From positions 1-64,000 of the forward strand of contig SHNE01000029.1 in the NCBI GenBank assembly GCA_004295015.1: 64,000 nt of DNA, given 5' to 3'. Below the pieces are notes generated by a model that was given only the letters and a program-made list of their open reading frames with translations, was not told where the DNA came from and made no database searches. The DNA is from Bacteroidota bacterium. GTDB lineage: Bacteria; Bacteroidota; Bacteroidia; AKYH767-A; 2013-40CM-41-45. Below, piece after piece: positions 26,183 to 35,385 of this stretch. The stretch's first letter is position 1, and every line of letters starts with the position of its first letter. Position numbers and translations under genes: made by a program.

Positions 26183-26632
26183 ATGAGCACCTTAGAAAAA
26201 ATTACACATACTTATGATGTGAATCTTGTATGGGATGTTGAGCAGGATCAGGCACTATTACGAGCTGGTAACAGAATGCCAATATTAGTTTCTGCTCCTC
26301 CGGAGTTTAATGGCAGTGATACAGTATGGTCACCTGAGCATTTAATTTTAGCTTCACTTACTTCATGTTATGTTACAACATTCATGTATTTCGCCAAGCT
26401 GTTAAAAGTGAAAATCAGAGATTTAAAAGTTGCCGGAAAAGTTGAAATCGAGAAGGAAGGTAAAGGTATGTTTGAAGCAACAAGATTTGTGCTTCATCCT
26501 ACGATTGATTTTCAAAATGATCCGGGTGCTCATGTCGTTGAGAATTTACTCGATAAAGCAAAACGTTATTGCATTGTGAGCAATTCTGTGAAAGGGGAAG
26601 TGATAGTTGAACCTTCGGTGAGACTTAATTAA
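26183..26632 (+). CDS. OsmC/Ohr family protein
   Basis: The protein has 149 residues from the ATG at 26183; a TTG at 26165 is inside the predicted promoter. OsmC-like fold with the catalytic-type cysteines in LTSCYVTTF (about 62) and RYCIVSNSV (about 131), and PEHLILASL before the first cysteine. Family members remove organic hydroperoxides using thiols. It sits 43 nt before the YwiC-like gene and shares the dyad-controlled promoter with the cco maturation genes that follow. Confidence 0.9.
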   Translation: MSTLEKITHTYDVNLVWDVEQDQALLRAGNRMPILVSAPPEFNGSDTVWSPEHLILASLTSCYVTTFMYFAKLLKVKIRDLKVAGKVEIEKEGKGMFEATRFVLHPTIDFQNDPGAHVVENLLDKAKRYCIVSNSVKGEVIVEPSVRLN

Positions 26633-26675
26633 ATTCTCCGGGTTTGAACCTCCTTATCTAAGTTTTGGCTTGCTG

Positions 26676-27485
26676 ATGAATAACCTGGTCCTGAAAAAGT
26701 CAAGCTACCTTGTTCCCTATTGGTCGAAACAACATGGTGCTTATATCACTCTGATAGTTAGTTGGCTCATTGCTGTACTTCTAAGTCAGGATTTTTCATG
26801 GATGCAGCCGGTCATTTTGATCTTTCTGCTTTCATCTTTAAACCTGACCGAGTTGCTTATTGAGTCAATGATACGCAAATCACCGATGACCGGACGGAAG
26901 AAAGTTTGGATGCTGATTTACTCACTTACGTCAGTTTCTCTGGCAGGATTGCTGGCATATTATCTCAAATCCTTGATATATGTACTGCCGGTACTTTCCG
27001 TGTTTGCCATTGTGTTTATTTTTCTTGCCATCAGAAAGCAACAAAAAAGCATTCTGGCAGAATGGATAACGTTTGCCATGTTTGCCATTGCATCCTTGCT
27101 TGCTTTTAATCCTGAACAAGGAATAGTGGCCACTAAGTTCTTAGTGCTTGGTTTATTGATGAGTGCTTATTTCGGACAAAGTATATTCCTTGTTAAATCT
27201 CGATTAAAGCGCTTGCCGAATTATATGGCTTTAATCTATTCTTTCGCAGTCATTATCATTTTATTTTCCTTATTTGGAATAGATGCTTTTACACTCATGC
27301 TTTCATTTCTGCTAATCGCAAAATCACTGCAAATCCTTATATGGAACGATTGGTATAATAAATTGAAAATAAAATTTGTAGGAATGCTTGAGATGGGATA
27401 TCATTTATTATTTTTAATTTTATTGTTAGTATTTTCGGGTTCAGTACTTGAATATAAAATATTTTTTGACGCTTGTTTTACCTAA
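26676..27485 (+). CDS. YwiC-like family membrane protein
   Basis: The protein has 269 residues from the ATG at 26676. It starts with a polar segment containing YWSKQHGAYITLIVSW, which corresponds to the conserved KQHGA motif of YwiC-like proteins. About eight to nine transmembrane helices follow. In Bacillus ywiC lies beside the FNR-controlled nar/fnr region; the family has no established function. Here it lies between OsmC and the CcoI copper ATPase, again linked to low-O2 genes. Confidence 0.85.
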   Translation: MNNLVLKKSSYLVPYWSKQHGAYITLIVSWLIAVLLSQDFSWMQPVILIFLLSSLNLTELLIESMIRKSPMTGRKKVWMLIYSLTSVSLAGLLAYYLKSLIYVLPVLSVFAIVFIFLAIRKQQKSILAEWITFAMFAIASLLAFNPEQGIVATKFLVLGLLMSAYFGQSIFLVKSRLKRLPNYMALIYSFAVIIILFSLFGIDAFTLMLSFLLIAKSLQILIWNDWYNKLKIKFVGMLEMGYHLLFLILLLVFSGSVLEYKIFFDACFT

Positions 27486-27498
27486 TCTGAATTATACG

Positions 27499-29919
27499 GT
27501 GCAAATTAAAGAGCAACTAGATTTAAAATGCTTTCACTGTGGAGAAGAATGCCGCGAGGATTCTTTATCCTTTAAGGGACATTTGTTTTGTTGTCAGGGT
27601 TGTAAGCTTGTTTTTGAGATTTTGTCTGAAAATAATCTTAATTCATATTATAAGTATAACACATCGCCCGGATTTTCTCCCAAGCCTGATAATTCGGAAG
27701 GCCGTTTTGGTTTTTTAGATAATCATTCGGTTAAAAATAAGATGTTGCAGTTCAGCGATGGTAAAACAGCTGTCGTTACATTTTATATTCCACAAATGCA
27801 TTGCAGCAGCTGTATATGGTTGCTTGAAAATTTAAATAACCTCATACCGGCTGTCATTCGGTCACAGGTCAACTTCGTAAAACGCACTGCATCGATTACT
27901 TTTCAGGAGAATAAATTAAGCCTTCGTGAATTGGTAATGATAATGGCAAAAATAGGGTATGAGCCACATCTTGACATGACTGATTTGGATGGTCGTTCAA
28001 CCAAAGTAAAAGACAGGTCAACTATTTATCGTATTGGTATCGCAGGTTTTGTTTTTGGAAATATAATGCTCTTCAGTTTCCCTGAATATTTTTCCCTGTC
28101 GGACACTACTGACCCCGGTTTCAATAAAGTCTTCAATTTTCTGAATCTTGTACTTTCGATTCCGGTACTCTTTTATTGCAGTGCACCATTTTTTATAAGT
28201 GCATGGCAAAGCCTCTCTCAAAGAATTTTAAATATTGATGTACCTATTGCATTGGGTATAGCCGTAATGTTTATTCGCAGTTTGGTAGAGATTATTTCTG
28301 CCTCCGGTTCCGGTTACCTGGACACTATGGCCGGACTTGTATTTTTTATGTTGATTGGAAGATCGTTTCAGGACAAGACTTACAAGACGATTTCTTTCGA
28401 TCGGAATTATAAATCATTTTTTCCGATATCTGTGATGAGCAGGAAAAATGGCCTGGGTGATGAATATTCAATTCCGGTTTCCGATATTAGTCCGGATGAT
28501 CATATCATTATACGGAATCAGGAGTTAATCCCTGCAGATGCAATCCTGCTTGAAGGCAAGGCCAGAATTGACTACAGTTTTGTAACAGGAGAAGCTTCAT
28601 TACACTCTAAGAATGCAGGCGATCTTGTTTATGCAGGAGGTCGGCATGTTGGTGAGACAATTGAATTGAAAGTAGTGAAGGAAGTTTCACAAAGCTACCT
28701 CACCCAGCTGTGGAACCAGGAATCATTTTCGGAAACAAAGGAAAAGCAATCCTTTCAAAATCTTGTCAACCGAATCAGTCATTATTTTACCATAGCCATT
28801 TTATTAATAGCTCTTTCCGGCTGGACTTATTGGCTTTTCGAGTCAGATATTGCTAAAGCATGGAATGCGTTTACAGCTGTTTTAATCATTGCCTGTCCTT
28901 GCGCCTTGGCTATTTCTTCACCGTTTACCCTGGGAAATATCATTCGTATTTTTGGGAATAGAAAATTCTACCTGAAAAATGTTAACGTGATTGAAAAACT
29001 GGCAAAAGTTGATACAATAGTTTTTGATAAGACCGGTACTCTTACACAACGCAATCTTGATTCTTTGAAATTTGTTGGTCGTTCTCTTTCACAGGAAGAA
29101 GTGAATCTCATCTTTGCAGTAGTGAAAAATTCTTCTCATCCCTTGAGTCGTATGCTAAAAGAAAAGTTGATTCCTGATTCGAGAGTTAATATAACAAATT
29201 TTAAAGAGCTAGCCGGTTCAGGTCTGGAGGCAACAGTACATGGGACAGTTGTAAGGGTTGGTTCGCAGGTTTTTACATGCGGAACAGCTGAGCCTGCTTC
29301 AATCAATAACACAAGAGTGTATATTTCCATTGATTCAGTGGTTCGCGGCTATTTTGATATGGGAAATTCTTATAGAAATGGATTGGAGGAATTGATTTCT
29401 GCACTAAAACAGCGAAGTATACATTTGGAAGTGCTTTCAGGAGATAATTCCGGTGAGAAGGATTTTCTTCTTGGAATCTTTGGTCAAAATGCCAAATTCA
29501 GATTTGATCAATCTCCAATGGATAAGTTAAATGCCATCAAAGAACTTCAAACGGAAGGTAGAAATGTAATGATGGTGGGTGATGGCTTGAATGATTCAGG
29601 GGCTCTTAGACAGAGCAATGTAGGTATTTCTGTATCTGATGATGTCAATAATTTTTCCCCTGCCTCTGATGCGATTTTGTCTTCTGAAAGTTTTGTTAAG
29701 CTGCCTCGCTTTTTATCACTGGCAAGATTAAGCCATCGGATTATTTTAATCAGCTTCTCAATTTCTCTTCTCTACAATGTGATAGGATTGTATTTCGCAT
29801 TGCAAGGAACTCTTTCTCCGGTTATTGCCGCTATTCTTATGCCTATCAGCTCTGTGAGCATCATCGTATTTACCAGTTCAATTACAAATTTAATCGCATC
29901 CCGGAAAAAGTTTAACTGA
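27499..29919 (+). CDS. ccoI: CcoI-type copper-exporting P-type ATPase for cbb3 oxidase assembly
   Basis: The protein has 806 residues from a GTG at 27499, 13 nt after the YwiC-like stop; an in-frame TTG at 27448 would overlap that gene. The N-terminal cysteine-rich metal domain is CFHCGEEC...CCQGCKLVF. The HMA domain has MHCSSCIWLLE. Transport motif CPC (IIACPCALAIS), phosphorylation DKTGTLT, TGEA, and hinge GDGLNDSGAL are all present. CcoI/CopA2 delivers copper for CuB assembly in cbb3 oxidase from the periplasmic side. The cco structural genes follow 123 nt downstream. Confidence 0.95.
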   Translation: MQIKEQLDLKCFHCGEECREDSLSFKGHLFCCQGCKLVFEILSENNLNSYYKYNTSPGFSPKPDNSEGRFGFLDNHSVKNKMLQFSDGKTAVVTFYIPQMHCSSCIWLLENLNNLIPAVIRSQVNFVKRTASITFQENKLSLRELVMIMAKIGYEPHLDMTDLDGRSTKVKDRSTIYRIGIAGFVFGNIMLFSFPEYFSLSDTTDPGFNKVFNFLNLVLSIPVLFYCSAPFFISAWQSLSQRILNIDVPIALGIAVMFIRSLVEIISASGSGYLDTMAGLVFFMLIGRSFQDKTYKTISFDRNYKSFFPISVMSRKNGLGDEYSIPVSDISPDDHIIIRNQELIPADAILLEGKARIDYSFVTGEASLHSKNAGDLVYAGGRHVGETIELKVVKEVSQSYLTQLWNQESFSETKEKQSFQNLVNRISHYFTIAILLIALSGWTYWLFESDIAKAWNAFTAVLIIACPCALAISSPFTLGNIIRIFGNRKFYLKNVNVIEKLAKVDTIVFDKTGTLTQRNLDSLKFVGRSLSQEEVNLIFAVVKNSSHPLSRMLKEKLIPDSRVNITNFKELAGSGLEATVHGTVVRVGSQVFTCGTAEPASINNTRVYISIDSVVRGYFDMGNSYRNGLEELISALKQRSIHLEVLSGDNSGEKDFLLGIFGQNAKFRFDQSPMDKLNAIKELQTEGRNVMMVGDGLNDSGALRQSNVGISVSDDVNNFSPASDAILSSESFVKLPRFLSLARLSHRIILISFSISLLYNVIGLYFALQGTLSPVIAAILMPISSVSIIVFTSSITNLIASRKKFN

Positions 29920-29959
29920 TAGAGGGATATTTAATTATCAGATAATTAGAGATTCTGCA

Positions 29960-30001
29960 TGATAAAAATCATGCTTTTTTCTGAGAGCAATCATAATATT
30001 G
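29960..30001 (+). promoter_or_regulatory. FNR-like dyad and -7 box of the cco operon
   Basis: TGATAAAAATCA (29960-29971) lies within a longer inverted repeat GCATGAT...ATCATGC. TAATATTG (29994-30001), 7 of 8 to TAnnTTTG, starts 28.5 bp after the dyad centre. The predicted start is near 30006, with ccoS at 30043. A second palindrome (AATTATC-A-GATAATT, 29933-29947) lies just upstream. Confidence 0.68.
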
Positions 30002-30042
30002 ACTATGTAATTGAAATATATTTGGCCATTCGTATTTGGTAG

Positions 30043-30234
30043 ATGAGCGTCATATTTCTCCTTATTTTATTTAGTCTTTTATTGGCCATCGGGTTTTTGA
30101 TCGCCTTCATCTGGAGCGTCAGAGATGGCCAGTTTGATGACGACTATACGCCTTCAGTAAGAATTCTATTTGATTCAGAAAATTCAGATTCCACAAAAAC
30201 ATCTTCAACTCCAACTTCAAAAGAGGATTTATGA
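30043..30234 (+). CDS. ccoS: cbb3 oxidase maturation protein CcoS
   Basis: The protein has 63 residues. It has one N-terminal transmembrane helix followed by WSVRDGQFDD, the conserved W-(x)n-GQFDD motif of CcoS. CcoS is required for heme/copper insertion into the CcoN subunit. The stop overlaps the ccoNO start by 4 nt. First gene of the structural operon, under the dyad at 29960. Confidence 0.93.
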   Translation: MSVIFLLILFSLLLAIGFLIAFIWSVRDGQFDDDYTPSVRILFDSENSDSTKTSSTPTSKEDL

Positions 30235-32351
30235 GCATTGAAAAATTTAATTACGATAACCGGACAGTAAAAAATTTCGCTATTGCAACAGTAGCCTGGG
30301 GCATTGTTGGAATGCTGGTCGGTTTAATTGCCGCGCTTGAATTAACTAGTGCCAGTATGAACGTGGCCCCTTGGTTGTCTTTCGGAAGAATTCGACCCTT
30401 GCATACCAACGCAGTTATTTTTGCTTTCGTTGGGAATGGAATTTTTATGGGTGTTTACTATTCTTTGCAGCGATTGTTGAAAGCCAGGATGTACAGCGAT
30501 TTGCTCAGCAAAATACATTTTTGGGGGTGGCAATTAATTATTGTTTGTGCTGCTATAACGCTTCCACTAGGAATTACTACCAGTAAAGAATATGCTGAGT
30601 TAGAATGGCCTATTGATATTATGATTGCTCTTGTCTGGGTAATTTTTGCGATCAATATGTTCGGAACTATTATCAAAAGACGTGAACGTCACCTTTACGT
30701 AGCGATTTGGTTTTATATCGCTACTGTAGTTACAGTTGCTGTCTTACATATTGTAAATTCTCTGGCTTTACCTGTAAGCTTATTAAAAAGTTATTCCATT
30801 TTTGCCGGTGTTCAAGATGCATTGGTGCAGTGGTGGTATGGACACAATGCCGTGGCTTTTTTCCTCACAACCCCATACCTGGGACTTATGTATTATTTTG
30901 TTCCTAAAGCCGCAGATCGACCTGTTTATTCCTATAAACTATCCATAATTCACTTTTGGGCTTTGATTTTCCTTTATATATGGGCTGGACCTCACCACTT
31001 ACTTTATACATCCTTGCCTGACTGGGCTCAGTCTCTTGGTGTAGTCTTTTCCATAATGTTACTGGCTCCATCTTGGGGTGGAATGATAAATGGATTGCTT
31101 ACACTCAGAGGAGCATGGGACAGAGTTCGTGAAAGTGCAGTGTTGAAATTCATGGTTGTGGCGATCACCGCTTATGGTATGTCAACCTTTGAAGGTCCAA
31201 TGTTATCGCTGAAAAATGTTAATGCAGTTGCACATTTTACGGATTGGATCGTTGCCCACGTTCACGTTGGTGGTTTAGGTTGGAATGGAATGCTGACTTT
31301 TGGAATTTTGTATTGGCTGATTCCAAAAATGTATCAGACGAATTTGTTTTCGAAGAAACTTGCAAATTTTCATTTTTGGATTGCGACACTGGGGATAATA
31401 TTTTATGCAATTCCGCTTTACTGGGCCGGTTTTGCACAGTCACTAATGTGGAAGGAATTTACTGCTGATGGAATTTTAAAGTATCCAAATTTTTTAGAGA
31501 CTGTCGTTCAGATTTTACCAATGTATAAACTTCGTGTTGTTGGAGGATCGCTCTATATTATCGGTGCTTTAGTTATGGTTTACAATCTTTGGAAAACCGC
31601 AGCGGCCGGAAAATTTCTTGCCAATGAAGCAGCAGAGGCACCGGCTTTGGTTAAACTCCAGCAAGAACCCAAAGGGCACTGGCATCGTTGGATCGAGAGA
31701 CGCCCTGTACAAATGTTAATGTTGAGTCTTGTTGTTATCCTCATAGGTGGAATCATTGAGATAGTCCCTATGCTCACAATTAAATCCAATATTCCAACAA
31801 TTACCTCTGTAAAACCATACACACCGCTGGAACTTGAGGGCAGAGATATTTATATTAAAGAAGGATGTTACACTTGTCATAGCCAAATGATACGACCATT
31901 CCGTTCAGAGACTGAACGATATGGTGAGTATTCAAAAGCCGGTGAGTTTGTTTATGATCATCCCTTTCAATGGGGTTCCAAAAGAACCGGCCCTGACTTG
32001 GCACGTGTAGGTGGGAAGTATCCAAACTCATGGCACTTCAATCATATGATCGATCCATCCTCTATGTCTCCCGGTTCGATTATGCCATCATATGATTTTA
32101 TGGCTGATGATGATTTGGATGTGTCTTCTACCGGAGCAAAAATTCGTGTGATGCAAAAGTTGGGAGTTCCTTACCCTGAAGGTTATGATCAAATTGCACT
32201 TGATGATTTGAATAAACAGGCAAGGTCTATCGCAGATGATTTAAAGAAGACCGGCATTTCAGTTGATCCTAAAAAAGAAATTATTGCCATGATTGCTTAC
32301 CTGCAAAGGCTTGGCGTTGATATTAAATCGAATAAGGACAAAGTTCAATAA
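30231..32351 (+). CDS. ccoNO: Fused cbb3-type cytochrome c oxidase subunits I and II (CcoN-CcoO)
   Basis: The protein has 706 residues. The N-terminal CcoN (about 1-480) has about 12 helices with all ligands visible: His in RPLHTNAV, QWWYGHNAV, AGPHHLLY, and VAHVHVGGLGW. The C-terminal CcoO (about 500-706) has one helix (MLMLSLVVILIGGIIEIVP) and heme c motif CYTCH in EGCYTCHSQMIRPFRSE. The fusion of N and O is usual for Bacteroidota. The complex is the high-affinity terminal oxidase that pumps protons at low O2. The intact ligand set contrasts with the altered NorB-like protein at 11849. Confidence 0.97.
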   Translation: MSIEKFNYDNRTVKNFAIATVAWGIVGMLVGLIAALELTSASMNVAPWLSFGRIRPLHTNAVIFAFVGNGIFMGVYYSLQRLLKARMYSDLLSKIHFWGWQLIIVCAAITLPLGITTSKEYAELEWPIDIMIALVWVIFAINMFGTIIKRRERHLYVAIWFYIATVVTVAVLHIVNSLALPVSLLKSYSIFAGVQDALVQWWYGHNAVAFFLTTPYLGLMYYFVPKAADRPVYSYKLSIIHFWALIFLYIWAGPHHLLYTSLPDWAQSLGVVFSIMLLAPSWGGMINGLLTLRGAWDRVRESAVLKFMVVAITAYGMSTFEGPMLSLKNVNAVAHFTDWIVAHVHVGGLGWNGMLTFGILYWLIPKMYQTNLFSKKLANFHFWIATLGIIFYAIPLYWAGFAQSLMWKEFTADGILKYPNFLETVVQILPMYKLRVVGGSLYIIGALVMVYNLWKTAAAGKFLANEAAEAPALVKLQQEPKGHWHRWIERRPVQMLMLSLVVILIGGIIEIVPMLTIKSNIPTITSVKPYTPLELEGRDIYIKEGCYTCHSQMIRPFRSETERYGEYSKAGEFVYDHPFQWGSKRTGPDLARVGGKYPNSWHFNHMIDPSSMSPGSIMPSYDFMADDDLDVSSTGAKIRVMQKLGVPYPEGYDQIALDDLNKQARSIADDLKKTGISVDPKKEIIAMIAYLQRLGVDIKSNKDKVQ

Positions 32352-32378
32352 ATAGTTCGAATAATAAATTAAAAAGTC

Positions 32379-32564
32379 ATGTTTAAAAATTATCTCAAAG
32401 GAATTGATGGTATAGCTGACTACCCTATGTTGTCACTTATTGCATTCTTCTTGTTTTTTATTGTCATGTCTATTTGGTTGTATAAGGCTGATAAAAATCA
32501 AATGAATGAACTGGCGCATCTTCCATTTAAGGATGAAAAAGAAAATAAACAGATCATTGAATAA
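32379..32564 (+). CDS. ccoQ: CcoQ-like small cbb3 oxidase subunit
   Basis: The protein has 61 residues. One transmembrane helix (MLSLIAFFLFFIVMSIWLY) is followed by a short charged tail, typical of CcoQ/FixQ. It lies 27 nt after ccoNO and 13 nt before the ccoP start chosen here. It stabilises the oxidase complex in studied bacteria. Confidence 0.82.
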   Translation: MFKNYLKGIDGIADYPMLSLIAFFLFFIVMSIWLYKADKNQMNELAHLPFKDEKENKQIIE

Positions 32565-32577
32565 TCTGATTCAGTAT

Positions 32578-33522
32578 ATGAAAACGTTTAAACATAAAGT
32601 AAAAAATTTCGCCCTTGTTAAGGGATTTTTAATGTTGCCTGTCATGGCCATGGCGCAAGATGTTGCCGTTGAAACCAAGGAAAACCCTCTGGCAAAAGTA
32701 CCGGAGATTTTCTTCGAGCCTACATTCTACCTTTGGCTGTTAATTCTCTCAATTCTTGCAGGTGTTTTTATTGCCATGTCGAAGGCGATCCGTGTGCTTG
32801 GTTTTGTGATTAATAAAAATGTTCCGGACGAAAAGGAAGAAGAGAGTACTGAAAAAGTTGCAAAAGAATCTTCCTGGATGCGCCTTATGCATGCCATGAC
32901 ACGTTCAGTTCCCGTCGAGCAGGAGGCAGATGTGATGCTTGATCATGATTATGATGGTATTCGCGAATTGGATAATAAACTTCCTCCTTGGTGGGTTTGG
33001 GGATTCTATCTGACTATCGTTTTTGCATTTGTCTATCTGATCCATTATCATGTAAGTGGTTCCGGCAGTCTGCAGTTGGAGGAGTATAATCATGAAATGC
33101 GAACAGCCGAATTGGAAAAAGAGAATCGGATGAAAACAGATGCGAATTTTGTGACTGAGTCTAATGTTGTCGCCTCCGATGACCCAATGGCCCTCAGTGA
33201 AGGCCAAAGTATTTATAAGAAAGATTGTGTAGCATGCCATGGTAATGCCGGGCAAGGAGGTGTTGGCCCTAACCTAACCGATGATTTCTGGTTACACGGT
33301 GGTGGTATCAAAAATGTTTTTCGCGTGATTACCAATGGTGTGCCTGACAAAGGAATGATTTCATGGAAGTCACAGTTATCTCCTAAACAGATTCAGTCAG
33401 TATCGAGTTTTATATTAAGTATGCATGGAACAAATCCTCCTGATCCTAAAGATCCACAAGGAGAAAAATGGACAGAACCGATAATTTCGGCCGGAGTTGA
33501 TTCGACAACTAAGGTAAATTGA
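32578..33522 (+). CDS. ccoP: cbb3 oxidase subunit III, CcoP, with a single heme c domain
   Basis: The protein has 314 residues from the ATG at 32578; upstream in-frame ATGs at 32506 and 32533 overlap ccoQ. A cleavable-like hydrophobic segment (ends MAMAQ), one helix near 40-60, the CcoP N-terminal domain with LDNKLPPWWVWGFYLTI, and one cytochrome c domain (CVACH, with axial Met likely in GMISW) follow. CcoP of Proteobacteria has two hemes c; here only one motif is seen, which I believe is common in this phylum. It passes electrons from soluble cytochrome c to CcoO. Confidence 0.93.
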   Translation: MKTFKHKVKNFALVKGFLMLPVMAMAQDVAVETKENPLAKVPEIFFEPTFYLWLLILSILAGVFIAMSKAIRVLGFVINKNVPDEKEEESTEKVAKESSWMRLMHAMTRSVPVEQEADVMLDHDYDGIRELDNKLPPWWVWGFYLTIVFAFVYLIHYHVSGSGSLQLEEYNHEMRTAELEKENRMKTDANFVTESNVVASDDPMALSEGQSIYKKDCVACHGNAGQGGVGPNLTDDFWLHGGGIKNVFRVITNGVPDKGMISWKSQLSPKQIQSVSSFILSMHGTNPPDPKDPQGEKWTEPIISAGVDSTTKVN

Positions 33523-33528
33523 TAAGGA

Positions 33529-34941
33529 GTGGATAACGCAAAGAGCCATATTGACACCAACGAATCATTCAGAGATAGCATCTCAACGATAAGTAAAGAA
33601 GGCAAAAGAAACTGGATTTATCCTAAAAAGCCTAAAGGTAGATTACACAACAAAAGGATAGTTGTAACAATTATTCTCTTGCTTATGTTGTTTAGCGGTC
33701 CTTTTTGGAAATGGAATGGACACGCTATGTTCCTGTTCAATGTTCTTGAAAGGAAATTTATCATTTTTGGTATTCCCTTCTGGCCTCAGGATTTTTTTCT
33801 TTTCGTTTTGGCCATGCTTACCTTTTTTGTTTTCATTATATTATTTACAGCAGTATTCGGCAGAGTATGGTGTGGTTGGGCCTGCCCGCAAACAATTTTT
33901 CTCGAAATGGTATTCAGAAAAATTGAGTACGCTATCGAAGGCGACTACACACGACAAAAAGCTTTAGATAGCAGTCCCTGGACACCGGAAAAAATCAGGA
34001 AAAAAGCATTGAAACATTTTATTTTTTTTCTGATTTCATTTTTAATTGCAAATACATTTTTGGCTTATTTGATTGGCGTAGAGTCTTTAGGTTTATTAGT
34101 CACTGAAGGTCCCGGAAATCATCTCGGTGGTTTCTTTTCTTTAATCGTGTTTACAGGTGTGTTTTACGGTGTCTTTGCCCGTTTCCGTGAACAAGTCTGC
34201 CTGGTGGTTTGCCCATATGGAAGATTGCAAGGTGTATTGCTTGACAGAAATTCAGTAGTAATTGCATATGATTACAATCGAGGTGAGCAGAGAGGTAAAA
34301 TAAGAAAAGGCCTCGAAAGGACGGAAGGAGATTGCATCGACTGTCACCAATGTGTGCACGTTTGTCCCACCGGGATAGATATCAGAAACGGAACACAACT
34401 TGAATGTGTGAACTGCACCGCTTGTGTGGATGCCTGTGATGATGTAATGGATAAAGTAGGTTTTAAAAGGGGATTGATACGTTTTGCGAGTGAGAATAGC
34501 ATAGCGTCTAAAATGAAGTTTAAGGTCACAACAAGGATTATTGGCTATTCAACAATTTTAGTTCTACTCTTGTCTACACTGGTAACATTGCTTGCATTTC
34601 GCAGTGATGTTGAAACAACCGTTTTACGAACGCCCGGTCAGCTGTATCAGGAACAGGATAGTGGCAGAGTCAGCAATTTGTATAATATACAAGTCATCAA
34701 TAAAACTTTTAAAGATTTGCCGATTGAAGTTAAAGTAAAATCTCCGCAAGGGGAGATAAAATATATAGGAAGTCCTATTACTGCAGTTCGCCATGACTCC
34801 TTGGTGGAAGCAGTATTTTTTATTATTTTACCTAAATCTGAAATTCTTAAATTGAAAACTGAAGTACGACTAAGTATTCTTTCAGATGGCAAGGAGATAG
34901 ATGAAATTAAAACTAATTTTTTAGGGCCAAATACACATTGA
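33529..34941 (+). CDS. ccoG: Cytochrome c oxidase accessory protein CcoG (FixG)
   Basis: The protein has 470 residues and probably starts with GTG at 33529, six bases after ccoP; no ATG lies close by. Four to five transmembrane helices and ferredoxin-like cysteine motifs are seen: GWACPQT, VVCPYGR, CIDCHQCVHVCP and CVNCTACVDAC. A C-terminal periplasmic Ig-like IG_FixG domain (from about 360) follows. CcoG reduces copper during cbb3 assembly in studied systems. It is followed one base later by ccoH. Confidence 0.94.
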   Translation: MDNAKSHIDTNESFRDSISTISKEGKRNWIYPKKPKGRLHNKRIVVTIILLLMLFSGPFWKWNGHAMFLFNVLERKFIIFGIPFWPQDFFLFVLAMLTFFVFIILFTAVFGRVWCGWACPQTIFLEMVFRKIEYAIEGDYTRQKALDSSPWTPEKIRKKALKHFIFFLISFLIANTFLAYLIGVESLGLLVTEGPGNHLGGFFSLIVFTGVFYGVFARFREQVCLVVCPYGRLQGVLLDRNSVVIAYDYNRGEQRGKIRKGLERTEGDCIDCHQCVHVCPTGIDIRNGTQLECVNCTACVDACDDVMDKVGFKRGLIRFASENSIASKMKFKVTTRIIGYSTILVLLLSTLVTLLAFRSDVETTVLRTPGQLYQEQDSGRVSNLYNIQVINKTFKDLPIEVKVKSPQGEIKYIGSPITAVRHDSLVEAVFFIILPKSEILKLKTEVRLSILSDGKEIDEIKTNFLGPNTH

Positions 34942-34942
34942 T

Positions 34943-35383
34943 ATGAAGTTTAACTGGGGTTGGGGGATTTTTATTGTGCTGATTTTGTTTGTCCTCTTTA
35001 TTGGGAATCTCGTCTACAAGAGTTCCCAAGTGAAGGTTGAGCTTGTGTCTGATGATTATTATGAAAAGGAGATCAGATACCAGGAACAGATTGAAAGAGA
35101 GAATAACTCACTTTCACTCAAACATGATATTAGTATAATTCAGAATCCTGATTTTGTTGAGATTGTTTACCCATCGGATTTTGAAGCTGAGTATATTTCG
35201 GGCAATATTCAGTTCTTTAAACCGGATGATGCTGCTTCGGATTTCTCGCTCGATGTGCGAGCTTCTGAATTGAATAGACAGATAATCAATACACGCGCAT
35301 TTAAGAGCGGAAGGTGGGAACTTAAAATCAACTGGACGTATCGAAACACAGATTATTATAAATCCGAAAAAATCCTTTTGTAG
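34943..35383 (+). CDS. ccoH: FixH/CcoH family protein
   Basis: The protein has 146 residues. One N-terminal helix (WGIFIVLILFVLFIGNLVY) is followed by a periplasmic domain with DDYYEKEIRYQEQIE, the conserved YY-KE-YQ pattern of FixH proteins. CcoH assists cbb3 oxidase assembly or stability. It lies one base after ccoG and two bases before the SafE-like gene, so the operon is tightly packed. Confidence 0.92.
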   Translation: MKFNWGWGIFIVLILFVLFIGNLVYKSSQVKVELVSDDYYEKEIRYQEQIERENNSLSLKHDISIIQNPDFVEIVYPSDFEAEYISGNIQFFKPDDAASDFSLDVRASELNRQIINTRAFKSGRWELKINWTYRNTDYYKSEKILL

Positions 35384-35385
35384 AT

